A stretch of DNA of 64,000 nt from Impatiens glandulifera (GCF_907164915.1 NC_061862.1:35093522-35157521); one strand, 5' to 3'. Shown: positions 24,226 to 36,316, counted from the first letter of the stretch. Program-made: numbers and translations. Notes: generated from the sequence alone by a model not told the origin.

Positions 24226-24390
24226 ATCTCTCTTCTAGCCTAGCGACAACAAGATGTGGATATCCACAACCTTCTTAAGAAGTTCTGGGTTCGAGCTCGT
24301 CACGCGTCAAATTCTGCATCTGGTTAAATAGTTAATTGTGTTTGCGGGCTATGTGCTTAATCCCTTATTACCACTTTTTAATTCAAAAAA
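24226..24390 (+). mobile_element. tRNA-derived SINE, copy 1
   Basis: The 165-bp block carries a box A-like TAGCCTAGCG near 24237 and a box B GGTTCGAGC near 24290 (RNA polymerase III promoter). It ends in an A-rich tail and is flanked by 14-bp direct repeats AAGTTAGAGTTGTA / AAGTTAGAGGTGTA (24212-24225 and 24391-24404, one mismatch). A related copy sits in the Mutator-like element at 32354-32522. It has no coding potential; SINEs use another element's reverse transcriptase. Confidence 0.85.
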
Positions 24391-24849
24391 AAGTTAGAGG
24401 TGTAGAAATTATATCATCAGCTGTTTCTTTATTTGATAATCAACCTAAGAGAAAGTAAAATTACAACTATTACCAGAATAATCAACCTAAGAGAAAGTAA
24501 AATTACAACAACTATTACCAGAATGTATATCTTAAATCATAATAACATACTATGTGAAATCATTATATCACATTTTCCTTTATTTCCAAGGCTTCTCGAG
24601 AAGAATTCATTTATTCAAGTGATCACCATCCTCATTCCTACAGCTAAAATCAATCTCTAATGTTCTTACTCCTCAAAGACGTCCAATGGGATTAATGCAT
24701 TTTTCTTATTGGACTGAAAAAAAATATCAAAGAAACAACTCGCGGTTAGAATTCACATCCATTAAACTAGTTAAAAATTCAGATTTAAACAAGTGACCAA
24801 CCTCCTCTTGATCTTCTCACCCGACAAAACAATTTTTTTTAATAAAAAT

Positions 24850-24965
24850 TATTGAGGGTTGCAATCTACACTTATAATAATATGTACAAAACTTAATTAT
24901 AGTTTATTGAGTTTGTGTTATTGAGTGAGTTTGGAACAGACTAAGAGTTATTTAGGTTTTATTAC
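24850..24965 (+). repeat. Element E 5' LTR, left part
   Basis: It reads TATTGAGGGTTGCAATCTACACTTATAAT..., aligning with the start of the 3' LTR (TGTTGAGTTGTGGAGTCTACACTT), and breaks off at GGTTTTATTAC. The LTR resumes at 47970 after element A. Confidence 0.8.
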
Positions 24966-25466
24966 TGTGGTAAAAACTATCACCTTAAGAATGAAAACAA
25001 AATAATAACAACCATAGTGGAATGCAAAATAATAGTGTAAAAGTAAGATATAACGACATAAGAATCTTACCCAGGTTCATACCAACAATGTCCTACGTCC
25101 TGCTTTCGGAGAATTGATTCAATATAGTTATCATAGGGATTACAAACTCTAACTCTCTCTCTGTTTGTTCTACGTTTTAGTTTCACTCTCCCTTCTCATT
25201 TACAATATATATATATATATAGGCTCTTAGAATTCATAATTAGGGTAAAGATCATGTGATATCGTTAACATCTCCACCATGATATGATCTCGTGGCGATT
25301 TAGTTGACATTTCTATAATAATATGATTTGATCGACATCTGCACCATTATGTGATTTTATGCCTATTTTAATCCAACAAATAATTACACATATCTTCCTT
25401 CCCCTTTTTGTACATAACATTGATACACACTAACTTGGGCCTCAAAACCCTAGGCCGAATTCTACA
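24966..25466 (-). repeat. Element A 3' LTR
   Basis: It starts TGTGGTAAAAACTATCACC and ends GAATTCTACA on the plus strand. The match to 47464-47969 includes the AACAATGTCCTACGTC and GGCCTCAAAACCCTAGG blocks. A purine-rich tract follows on the inner side (minus AAGATGGAAAAT). Confidence 0.85.
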
Positions 25467-26684
25467 AATTTTCCATCTTGCCTCTATGTCTATTGTCAAA
25501 TGAATGAGCCTCATCACCAAGGACACCATAAAACCGATCCTCCTACTTCTCCGATTATGTTCCAACCTTTATGACATGAATCAAGTCGCAATATTTCTGA
25601 AACTTGATTCCCGTCACCACCTTCGTGTCCATATTTATGGGATTTTCATATGTATGAACCTTCTCCACAACTACCGCTCCACTCTCTATGACATCTCGAA
25701 TGTAGTGAAGTTGAATGTCGATGTGCTTTGTGCTCTCTTGAAACATCGAGTTCTTGGACAAGTGTATGATGCTTTAGTTATCGCAAAACAACTCCACTTT
25801 ATCGTGCTTCACCCCAAATTCACCCATGAAACCCTTCAGTCAAAGTGCCTCCTTGACGCCCTCCGTCACAACGATATACTCGGCCTTTGTTGTTGAAAGG
25901 GTAACTACGGATTATTATTGTACATTCCAACTTACCGAGCATCCAAATAGGTTAAACACATATTCCGTTAGAGATCAACTCTTGTCCAAGTCACCTACAA
26001 AATCAACATCAACATATCCTCTAAACTTATCATCACCTACACCCGCCCGTTTAAAACAAAGACCGAAATCTAAGGATCCCCAATGTAACAAAGAACCCAC
26101 TTCGTCGCCTCCCAATGTTCTTTCTCCAGGTTCGCCATAAAGCAACTAACAAGACTGACCGTGTGAGCAGGATCAGGTCGCATACATACTATGGCATACA
26201 TTAGGCTCCCGACGACACTCGCATATGTGGTGTTTTCCATTCTCACATTTTCCTCCTCGGTACTCGGTGATATCTTTGAGAAGAACTTAAAATAATTAAC
26301 TAATGGAGTTTGAACCGCCTTAGCATTATACATACCAAACTTGGCGACCACTTTTCGAAGGTAGTCGTTTTCAGACACGAACAAAGAGCCTTTCTCCGAT
26401 TCCACTCAATCACCATCCCCAAATTTTTCTTTGCCGATCCCATATCCTTCATCTCGAACTCACTCCCTAGTAAAATATTGACCTTACAAACCTCTTCTTT
26501 GTTTCCCAATGCGATCAACATATCATCAACGTATAACAATAGGAAAACCCCACAACTTGACATAGACACAACTATCAAAATTGATCCTCACGAAATTGTT
26601 ACGAACCATGAACTCATCAAAGCGCAAATACTATTGTCTTGGGAATTGTTTCAAAACATAGAGCAAGCTTTTAAGGAGACATAC
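25467..26684 (-). pseudogene. Element A pol, downstream part (RT end and RNase H)
   Basis: Minus-strand frames read LLLYVDDMLIALG (RT catalytic YVDD, within 26300-26578) and then a Copia C-terminal region with YASVVGSLMYAI, CMRPDPAH and AVSL-like motifs (26070-26405), followed by broken RNase H. It continues directly from the frame at 44557 once element B is removed: the junction gives ...GNVC|SLK..., the normal VCKLKKSLYG site of Copia RT. Several stops and shifts show it is dead. Confidence 0.85.
26680..26684. repeat. Target-site duplication of element B (left copy)
   Basis: CATAC directly before the TGTTAGG end of element B. The identical CATAC follows its AACA end at 44557-44561. Confidence 0.9.
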
Positions 26685-28236
26685 TGTTAGGATTAAAGAC
26701 AACAGTAGAAAGGGGAGGGGGGTTGAATACTGTTGTTCTATTTTTTTTTCACTTAAATGCGATTTTAATCATTTTAAGGATTGGAAATCTGTTTATATTC
26801 TTGGACAAATCGTAGCAAGTTCTTGAACGGTTTTAAGTGCGGAAAATGTTTGCATGATTTGAAGCGGCAAATATAATAATGAATGAAGCAATGAAAAGAC
26901 AACACAAGATTTTCTACATTTTCAGAGATAAAAACTCCTACGTCACCCCTTCTTCTGTATATAGAAGGATTCCACTAGAAGACTTTGATTTGTATAGACA
27001 CTACACAAACCCACTCAGATCACATGTCTTAACACTTTTCAGTCTAAACTTCTAGCTCTCACACTATCTTGTTGAACATACGACTATCTGTTCAACTTAC
27101 ACAAGTAAGATGATTATAGAATGATACAAAAGATTATCGAGTACACTATCTTGTGTGACTGTCGTGTATGTTAATGTCTCTCAACATATATCGTCTCGTG
27201 TATGAGTAACGTAGTGACTTGTAAAAAGCTAGAGAGCCCTTTACCGTTGTTCTCTGATGCCTTTTTATACTTAAGGCATAACAACTGTCGAATCCATTTT
27301 ATCGATACATGGAAATGGTACGTTTGTCATATGCTTGGCGTACGAGGTTTTAGAGCACAAGGGAATGAAATATTTGTTTATCGTTTTGCATGTTAGAGTA
27401 GAGAGCTGGTTGTACATTTTGTTGTATTGCAATTTATGAGTGCTCATCTACTTGGCTTAGTTGATAAGCATTCAACTGATGTGGAACTTAGATGATAGCG
27501 AGCTCTATAGATGATCAACTCTAGTAATGAGCTACTCTGTTGATAGCGAACTCAGATGTTGATCAGCTCAACTGCTAGTGAACTCTACTGATGGCGAGCT
27601 CTACTACTAGAGAACTCTGCTGTTTAAGCAACTCTACTACCAGCGAACTCTGCTGTTTGAGTAACTCTACAACCATTGAACTCTATTGTTTGAGCAACTC
27701 TTCTGCCAGTGAACTTTTCTATTTGAGAAACTCTATTGCCAACGAACTATGATAATTTGAGTGACTCTGCTGATAGAAAATCTGCTGATAGTGAATGTTC
27801 AGCTGATGACAACTCTATTGTTGACGAACTTTGCTGTTGGCGAACTCTTCTGTTTGAGCAACTCTACTACCAACGAACTTTGTTGTTTGAGCAACTCTAC
27901 TGCCAACGAACTCTACTGTTAGCGAGTCTTCATCTGATGGCAACTCTACTGTTAGAGAGTCTTCAGCTGATGGCAACTTTGCTGTTAGCGAGTATTCAAC
28001 TAATGATAACTCTGTTGTTTGAGCAACTCGACTGATGACGAGCTGCTTACGATCAGTTGCCTAGAGCCGATGTCTTTGATTTTACCTGTGAATTAACAAA
28101 TTGCTGAACTTAGTTTTATTCATTAATCAAAACCATGTGTGTTCATTTTAATTATCCTAAGTTCATTTTAATCGATTAAAACGTTTTTCATAATTCAACT
28201 TAATTTAACGATTTCCCCCTTTAACTTAATTTAACA
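26685..28236 (-). repeat. Element B 3' LTR
   Basis: TGTTAGGATT...TTAACA termini. The central part, about 27540-28040, is a minisatellite built on phrases such as GAACTCTGCTGTTTGAGCAA, CTCTACTGCCAACGAACTC and AGCTGATGGCAACTC. The match to the right LTR (43078-44556) runs end to end with many small differences, including a different number of repeat units. Confidence 0.9.
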
Positions 28237-29300
28237 ATTTCTCCCTTTTTTGATGATGTTAAAACTAAGTGATGATGTATAATGAACTATAGATAAATAA
28301 TTAAAATATTCATTGTCTATCTTCTCCCCTTGTAGCTTGCTTGAGCGCACTCCAAGTGGCTTCTTTTCCTTGTTACCTTCCCCTCCCTAGTTTCCCCCTC
28401 ACTGTTTTCCCTTTACTACTTCCCCCTTTTTAACATCAGAACCCCTAATCATTTAAGGAAGTCCGCGACGTCAGCAATCTGCATTCCGATTGTATCGATC
28501 TTTGCAGAGAGCTCCTTGTTGTGAGTGCTGAGGGAATTTCATAATACGCATTTGAGCCTACTCAATGATTCCTTGATTATTACAGTCTCTAGATTACCCT
28601 TCGTGACCTAGTCAAGAAGTTTGTCTTGGGCTGATGCTGTCGAGGCAACTGACACCCGCTCCTTGAGACATTCCATTTCTCCAAAGAGAATGGAAATGCT
28701 CTATTGCAGGGGTGCAAGGGAGTCCTTGATAGGACCGCGGAGATCCACCGCCCCTTGTGATGTCTCCTCTGCTGAATGAGGAGTCGATTGTTAATGTGTG
28801 GAGATGGCTGGTAAGATTTATAGGGGAAGAACCTATTCACTTTCCTAAATGTCTACTTCCTTGTCAGTGGCTGGCACATACTCTTTTGAAGTACTCAGTT
28901 GATAGTGCGTAGTATTCAGCTAATATACAGTGCCGACAACAGACTTTTCCTATTAACTGAGTGTCATTACTCTGCTGAAGGCATTCTTCTAACGCATAGT
29001 AACAACTGATATACTATGCTAAGCACCATACCTTGCTCAACATCAGAGTTTATGTACTCAGTTGATAGCGTATAGTATTCAACTAATATACGATGCTGAC
29101 AACACAATTTTCCTATCAGCTAAGTTAATATACTCTACTAAAACTACAGGTTGCTTATGCATAGCCTCATCTGATGTACAGTGTCATCAGTCGACTCTTC
29201 TTTCAGCCGAGTTAGAGACAGCTGTTTGAACATGTCTAGCTTATCAACTAACCATAAGATTCCCCTAAGTTTATGCATGATTAATTAATTTAAATTTAAA
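28237..29300. other. Element B 3' untranslated interior
   Basis: Between the LTR and RNase H. It has a polypurine tract next to the LTR (minus AAAAAAGGGAGAAAT) and a diverged duplication of about 100 bp (CAGTTGATAG-CGTA-TAGTATTCA near 28890 and 29053). I recognise no protein. Confidence 0.55.
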
Positions 29301-30034
29301 AGACCTAAAATATTTCTAAAGTAAGAAAACTTAATCTCGGAGAGTGGCTTTGTGAAGATATCATCCACTTGTTGATTGGTTGGCACGCATTACAATCGGA
29401 CGTGCTTCTACGCTACATGGTATCGGATGAAGTGGTGTCAAATGTCGATATGCTTTGTCCTTGAGTGAAACACCGGATTATATGTGATCGTTATGACACT
29501 AGTGTTGTCATAGAATATTTATGACTCATCTGCCTTAATGTTAAAGTCCCTCAACTATTGTTGAATCCACATTAGCTGAGCACAACAACTGTCAACAACA
29601 AGGTACTTTTCTTCTGCTATTGAAGCGACAATAGACGTCTACTTCTTGCTGAAACACGAAATCAGATGATCATCAAGGAACTTACACGTTCCACTGGTGC
29701 TTTTCCTATCAATCTTACATCCTTTATAGTCTGCATCAGAGTAACTAATTAAGTTAAAACTAGAATCCTTTAAATACAACAGTCCAACACATTGAGTTCC
29801 CTTGAGATATTTCAAAATACATTTAACAACTATGTAATGAAATTGTTTATGATTAGTCTGAAATCTTCCACACACGCCGACAACAAACATGATGTCTGGT
29901 CGGCTAACTATTAGATAGAGCAAGGAGCCAATGATCCCTCGATAGGCTGTTATATCAATATCATTACCTCCTTCATCTTTGTCTTGTTTTCTCGATGAGT
30001 TCATGAGAGTTGAGGCAGCTAAACAGTTCTCCAT
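29300..30034 (-). pseudogene. Element B RT end and RNase H
   Basis: The frame at 29639-30034 reads TAYRGIIGSLLYLIVSRPDI, LKYLKGTQCVGLLY and YSDADYKGCKIDRKSTSG, the canonical Copia RNase H region including the Asp-rich YSDADYAG motif. Beyond 29639 broken frames continue to the end of the domain. Only this C-terminal piece of pol is left. Confidence 0.88.
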
Positions 30035-30299
30035 ACCGAATTTCTACAATAATTCTTTGGTGTACTTAGCTTGATTTATGAATATTCCATTTTCAAGTTG
30101 CCTAACTTGAAGTCCAAGGAAGAACGTTAGCTCACCCATCATGCTCATCTCAAAATTGTCCTACATCAACTTAGAGAACGTTTCAAAAAATTTGGGGTTA
30201 GTTGACCCAAAGATGATGTCATATTTTGATATGTCCGCCAGCAACTAGCTATTGCTTGTCATATGCCTAGATCAGCCGCTGTCCAGATACCATACTAAA

Positions 30300-30967
30300 T
30301 CTTCCAAGTTGTTGTCATATTTTACTTCGTTGTCATCTTCCATGAGGCATTTGACAATTTCTTCCTCACTTTCACTTGAGGAGCTCTAATCGGAATCACT
30401 TTCTACCCATTTACTCTTACTCTCCTTATCAAGCAGAGCCTTCTGCTCCTTCTTGTTCTTGGAAGATATGCGATCCTACTTGTACTTCCTCTCGAATGGC
30501 TTCTTGTCATCCCTTCTGGGTTTCTTGCAGTCAACCATTAAGTGACCTGGTCTGTCACAATTAAAACATTTTAAATTAACATTAGACTCAATTTCTATTA
30601 AGATTAGAGTTAAAATGATTATTCCTCATGATTTTCCCAACTTTTTGACAAATAATGACATCGCGTCATTGCTGATCTGTTCAGCACACTTGGAAGATGT
30701 CGAAGCAGGTGGCTCTTCAGTAGTCACCAATGCTGGTGTTGTGATGGAGGTGGATGACTCATCCTCATTCCTTGAGTTTATCTCAAACTCATAAGCCTTC
30801 AGATCGGCAAAAAGATCATACATCTCGATCTTATTGAGGTCCATGAATTCCCTCATAGCCATCGTTTTGATATCCCATTCTCTAGGCAAAGCTCTCATAG
30901 CTTTGATAACAACTTCCCTATTGCTATATACCTTTCCTAGGGTTGAGAGTTCAATGACTATGTTGCT
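30300..30967 (-). pseudogene. Element B gag, downstream part with CCHC zinc knuckle
   Basis: Minus-strand UBN2-like gag: MRALPREWDIKTMAMREF, then DLFADLKAYEFEI, a Ser/Thr-rich linker, and a CFNCDRPGHLMVDC zinc knuckle at 30527-30567 (C-x2-C-x4-H-x4-C), which binds the element RNA. It joins the gag start at 42568-43015 exactly across element C: ...VEFDEIF|SNIVIEL... . Stops near 30600 break the frame. Confidence 0.87.
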
Positions 30968-30972
30968 GAATA

Positions 30973-31675
30973 TGTTGGGTCAAATTATTTTGACCATGCG
31001 TTGAAATAGTTTGACTATTGGAATTTTGATGATGAAATTATGAATGGATTATATATACGTCTAACTGTTCTTGATGCAGGTGTATCGAAATCAGATTTCA
31101 TTAGACTTGGTTCTAATGAGGATCATTAAATTGATTTGGTATTAGATGTATGGAATTAGACGTGCAGTCTAACTCGTGGAGTTAGACGTGCAGTCTAATA
31201 GATCTCGGAATTAGACGTGCAGTCTAATAGATCTCGGAATTAGACGTGTAGTTTAACTCATCGGAGTTTGACGTGCAGTCTAATAGATCTCGGAATTAGA
31301 CGTGCAGTCTAACTCAACGGAGTTAGACGTGCTGTCTAACTCAACGGAGTTAGACGTGCTGTCTAATGGATTGTGAAAGTTAGACATGCAGTCTGACTCC
31401 TTCAGATTAGTCTGAAGTAGAACTGAATTAGACGTGCAGTCTAACTCAGCTGAGTTAGACGTGCAGTCTAATAGAAAAAGAAAGTTAGATGTGCAGTCTA
31501 ACTTATGAAAGTTAGACGTGCAGTCTAACTCCTTCAGATTAATCTAAAGTGATTGTAATTAGACATAAGTCTAATCCCATTAGACCAGGTGGTCTAATGG
31601 ATTATGTTATTAGACGGGGATGTTTGATTTCATTAGACGAGGTCGTCTAATTGAAATGCGTCTAATTGCTTTGCT
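30973..31675 (+). repeat. Element C 5' LTR, left part only
   Basis: It matches 40947-41710 of the 3' LTR from TGTTGGGTC to ATTGCTTTGCTTA, including the array of TTAGACGTGCAGTCTAA palindromes (about 31150-31545). It then switches abruptly to Mutator-like sequence. The remaining 850 bp of the LTR are absent. Confidence 0.87.
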
Positions 31676-31681
31676 TACCTT

Positions 31682-31977
31682 CTTACCTTCTTCCCCGATT
31701 TGTCATTCGAATGATCTGTTCAAGTTATGGTTTGTCTTAAATTTGTTCCCTCACTCGTTGTTACATTCATTCAATGGAAGTTGATTTATTAGTAATCTAG
31801 GTTTGAAAACATATTTCTTAGCTCGGCTTCACATGAAATTAGGATTTAGGGAAAACTTATTTATTTGGAAGAATTGAATCTTTGGTGCAATGGCCTCACT
31901 GGACCTATTCCAACTGATATTATAAAGAATTTCTACTCAATTTGATATAAATATTTTCTTACTGGAATTTGATAATT
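31682..31977 (+). repeat. Mutator-like element left terminal inverted repeat
   Basis: About 296 bp nearly identical, in reverse, to 37025-37336. Matching segments include CATTCAATGGAAGTT, AGTAATCTAGGTTTG, CTTCACAT and TCCAACTGATATTATAAAG. Just outside, CCTTCTTA is duplicated. Confidence 0.88.
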
Positions 31978-32174
31978 AAGTGAAATTTGAAATTAAATGC
32001 TTAAATGGATAGTCTCTTAAATGCTTAATTTGACTTACCATTTCATACTATTTTGTTGTTATTATTGTTGTTTTGTTTAACTATCTCTTTAATTAATTAT
32101 TTGTCTCTGTATATATACTCACATTTCACATCATTTTGTTGTTGTTGATTTATTTTCAAGATCAATATAATACA

Positions 32175-34519
32175 ATGGAAGGTGAATCTATAACTTGTCG
32201 TCAATTAATTTTTGAAACAAATGAAGATTATCGAGAAGATTTGGGGAATACTGATTCATTTATTATAGAGGATGAACCACATATTGGCTTGGAATTTGAG
32301 ACTAAAAAAGATGCCTACCAATTTTATTTGTCATATGCTAAAAGGGTTGGGTTAAGAGGTGGATATCCCCCAGGCCTCCATGAGGTCCTGGGTTCGAGCC
32401 CGTCAGGCAGCAAGTTCTGCGCCTGGTTAATTGATTAAGTATGTTTGCGGTCTATGTACTTAACCCGCGGGGATTAGTCGCACTCCAAAGGAGTAGCAGA
32501 ACCCAACGTTCTAAAAAAAAGATTGGGTTTGGCATAAGAAGATATAAAAGTCATAGCGATAAATGTGGTAAAATATTGGATAGAATTTTATGTTGTTCTG
32601 CTCAAGGTAAAAGGGAAAAAGATAAATGACGAGAGCTTAATGTGAAAAATAGTCGTCCTGAAACAAGACTTGGTTGTGAGGCTAAAATGAAGATTTGTAG
32701 TCGAAGAAATGACAAGTTTAGTGTGATTCAATTTGTAAAGAATCATAATCATTACCTTTCTAGTCCAAACAAAACGCACCTCCATAGATGTCATAGAAAA
32801 ATATCTTCTTCTGCTGCGATACAGATTGAGATGGCAAGTGCTGTTGGAATTCGACCAAAGGTATCTCATGATCTTATGGCGATACAAATGGGTGGGAGAG
32901 AGTTTTTAGGGTTTATTCCTGAAGATTACAAAAATTATCTACGATCCAAAAGAACACGAAATATGATGGTGGGAGATACTGGAGGTGTATTGGAATATTT
33001 GCAAAAAAATGCAGTTTAATGATTCTAGTTTTTTTTTATTCTATCCAAGTTGATGAAGATGACTTGATAACTAATATTTTTTGGACTGATGCTAAGATGA
33101 GAGCTGATTATGTCAATTTCAGAGATGTTATTTCCTTTGACACAACCTACAGGAAGAACAATGAAGGACGTCCAATTGTGTTGCTTGTTGGTGTTAATCA
33201 TCATAAACAATCCGTGCTTTTTGGTGCAGCTTTATTATATGATGAAACTTCATTGACGTTTGAGTGGTTGTTTGATATATTTACCAAAGCTATGGGTGGG
33301 AAAAAATCAACAACTATTCTAACAGATCAAGATGCAGCAATGACAAAGGCTTTAGCTTCAAGATGGCCTGAAACGCATCATCGTTTATGCATTTGGCATA
33401 TTTATCAGAATGCCGCCATACATTTGAGTGGAGTTTTTTCTCAATTAAAAGAGTTTGCCAATGATTTTGTGTCTTGTGTATATGATTTTGATGAAGAAGA
33501 CGATTTTATTTCAGCATGGAATCTGATGCTGACCAAGTATGCATTAGAAGACAATGATTGGTTGAGGCGTCTTTTTCAAATAAAGGAAAAATGGGCTTTA
33601 GTATATGGACGACACATGTTTTGCGCAGATATGACTACAACTCAAAGAAGTGAGAGTATGAACATTCTTGTAAAAAGGTACGTCAATTATAAACACAAAT
33701 TCTTAGACTTCTTCAATCATTTTGAAAGACTTCTCGATGATCGCGATATCAGGAGTTAAAAGCAGATTTTCGGGCAAATACAAGTATTCCAAGTCTATTG
33801 TATCCAGTTGTGATTTTAAAGGAAGCAAGTAGTATCTATACTACTGAGGCATTCAAGTGTTTTGAAATAGAATGGTGCAAATCTCATAATTTTATTGTTG
33901 AAATTTGTGAGAATGTTGGATCACTTCAAAAATATAAAGTTACTTCTCACCTGAAAAGATATCACCATATAGTTACAGTTGATTTATCATGTGAAAAATT
34001 TGAATGTGGCTGTAGAAAATTTGAATTTGGTGGGATTCTGTGTTCTCATATTTTGAGAATATTTACAGTGAAAAATATCATGAGTATCCCAAAAGAGTAC
34101 ATACTAAAAAGGTGGACGCGAAAAGCTAAGGTTGGATATTTTGAAGTTAATGATTCAAATGCTAACAAAGCTAGTTTGGATCCAAAAGTACATCAAAATA
34201 TTCAATATAAAGAACTGTGTGGGTTGTATGTTCAATTGGTTACCAAGGCAACTGAGAGAGAAGACACTTACAAAGTTGTTAAAAATGGTATTTTGGATAT
34301 GTTAAAATTGATAGATGGGAAGTTACAAGCTCTTAAGATAGATGATACCAATGTTTTAAACGAAAAAAATGTACAAATTGGTGAAGGTAACCCTTTTGGA
34401 GTGAAAGGAATTAGAACGAGGAAGAAAACATTTGCAGGTAGAAGATTGAAACATGGCATAAAGAAGATTTCACGGAAAAAAAAAGGCATCGAGACAAACC
34501 AATCAAACTTCAACAATTG
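32175..34519 (+). pseudogene. MURA/FAR1-type transposase, broken
   Basis: From the ATG at 32175 the frame gives an acidic leader and a FAR1-type zinc-binding N-terminus (FETKKDAYQFYLSYAKRVG), interrupted at 32354 by a SINE and resuming as GFGIRRYKSHSDK. The MULE core at 33050-33750 has DTTYRKN and TDQDAAMTKAL with the two catalytic Asp residues, followed by HRLCIWHIYQNA and TTTQRSESMN. A SWIM zinc finger, CGCRKFEFGGILCSHI (C-x-C...C-x-H), lies near 34010-34060. Breaks: the SINE, a TGA at about 32627, shifts in A and T runs near 33005-33045, and a shift near 33750. Exon-like pieces continue at about 34646-34747 and 34844-34937. The enzyme would cut and reinsert the element DNA; this copy cannot. 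Confidence 0.88.
32354..32522 (+). mobile_element. tRNA-derived SINE, copy 2, inside the transposase gene
   Basis: It shares GGTTCGAGCCCGTCA (box B), TTCTGCGCCTGGTTAA and GTTTGCGGTCTATGT with the SINE at 24226, ends in a run of A, and is flanked by TTGGGTT (32347-32353 and 32523-32529). Box A is missing, so it is truncated at its 5' end. It breaks the conserved YAKRVGFGIR motif of the transposase, so it landed in a formerly intact gene. Confidence 0.85.
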
Positions 34520-35002
34520 ACAATGTATCATCATTTTTGTGTTCAAGTACTTATATTTTTAAATTTGACAATGAATTTACTTATATTTTTAAATTTTAAA
34601 ATCGTATACACAATTAATTCAACTACTTATTTCTCCACATAATAGGGTATTGAAGTGCATTGTGAAACAATTTCAAATGTGTCCAGCAAACAATGTGAAC
34701 GGATGATAATTCAAGTTGAAGATCTTTTATCAACTCAACATTCTCAGGTACACTCATAATTTTAATTAAGAAATATTTATTCATAATTTGAATCAATGTG
34801 AAAGTATTGTGTTATATTTATTTCACAATTTCTCCAATTCTAGGCGGTCGATACAAGAAGTTCAAATCCACAAAACTTGGCTAGAAGCTCACAAACTTTG
34901 TATGGCTTAGCATATGATTATATTCCAAATTTATGATATTGTTTCAAACTTATGATATTGATGTAATATATATTAGTTAGTAGAATGAGAATAGTGAGTA
35001 TT

Positions 35003-35356
35003 TGTTAGGATTTGTATCTCCCAAATCCTACCAGCTTGAAAACAATCTGTAAAAACACAAGAACACACAGATTTATAGTGGTTCACTCAAATTGAGCTAC
35101 ATCCACTTCAGCCACCACCAGATTTACTATGAAGAAGAAGAAGGAATACAGAGTTTTTGCCTCACACTTTATCTTTCTAGAATTCTGTCTTCACCAACGT
35201 AAACCCTTAATAATCACATATTTATAGGGTAAACATTCAGGTAATAAACCTAAATAACTTTGGTCAGGCCCAAACCCAAAACCAAAAAAAGAAAACCCAA
35301 TAAACTCTAATTAACAATGTAGAATTTATTATAAGTGTAGGCTCCATAACTCAACA
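35003..35356 (-). mobile_element. Solo LTR of the element E family
   Basis: The 354-bp block reads TGTTAGGATTTG...ACTCAACA and is flanked by perfect GTATT duplications (34998-35002 and 35357-35361). In reverse it matches the E LTR: TGTTGAGTTATGGAGCCTACACTTATAATAA against TGTTGAGTTGTGGAGTCTACACTTATAATAA in E (first bases only). No internal sequence is left, as expected after LTR-LTR recombination. Confidence 0.9.
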
Positions 35357-35439
35357 GTATTGTTATAAGTATAATGAATACTCAATTTTGTTTTGTTTTT
35401 GTTTAATGATAAGAAAATATTTTGTTGCTGTAATGAATG

Positions 35440-36060
35440 TTTTGTTGTTATTAATACAGTAAGTTCTTATATTTTTATTTTGCTGTAATATTTTGTAATA
35501 CAGTAAGTTGTTTTTGGTTTTGCGGTAAAAACAAAATAAGAAATACAGTAACTTTATAAAACAATAAGTTCTTATGTTTTTGTTTTGCTGTAATATTTTG
35601 TAATACAGTAAGTTGTTTTTGTTTTGTTGTAAAAACAGAATAAGAAATACAGTAACTTTATAAAACATTTAGTTCTTATGTTTTTGTTTTGCTGTAATAT
35701 TTTATAATACAGTAAGTTGTTTTTGTTTTGCTGTAAAAACAGAATAAGAAATACAATAACTTTATAAACAGTAAGTTCTTATGTTTTTGTTTTGCTGTAA
35801 TATTTTGTAATACAGTAAGTTGTTTTTGTTTTTCTGTAAAAACAGCATAAGAAATACAGTAACTTTATAAAACAGTAAGTTCTTATGTTTTTGTTTTGCT
35901 GTAATATTTTGTAATATAGTAAGTTGTTTTTGTTTTGCTGTAAAAACAACATAAGAAATACAATAACTTTATAAAATAGTAAGTTCTTATATTTTTGTTT
36001 TGCTGTAATATTTTGTAATACAGTAAGTTGTTTTTACAGCATAAGAAATACGTGTCTGAA
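35440..36060. repeat. 104-bp minisatellite
   Basis: About six copies of a unit built of AGTTCTTATGTTTTTGTTTT, GCTGTAATATTTTGTAATAC and ACAGTAACTTTATAAAACAG; the AGTTCTTAT mark recurs at 35462, 35567, 35671, 35774, 35878 and 35982. Open frames here on either strand are by-products of the repeat. Confidence 0.92.
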
Positions 36061-36316
36061 TAACATAAGAATTCAGTTAAGGTATAAAACAACTTATAAT
36101 TACAGTAACTTTATAAAACAGCTTATAATTACAGTAACTTTATAAATACAGTAAATACTTAATAGCAACTTATAATTACAGTAACATAAATTGATATCAA
36201 ATAAGAAGTTCAACTTAAGAAGTTTTCATTGTACATGATATGTCCAAACAATATAAGATTACATAACATTACAGAAATTAACCCAACAAACCTACAAATA
36301 GACAAACATAATAAAA

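Noticed and set aside
24226..24390. tRNA gene
   Set aside because: Box A and box B are present but no cloverleaf or anticodon arm can be folded; the A tail and 14-bp duplications show a SINE.
35363..36092. Minus-strand proteins of 69 and 101 residues
   Set aside because: They are the translated 104-bp repeat, with repeating NNLLYYKILQQNK phrases.
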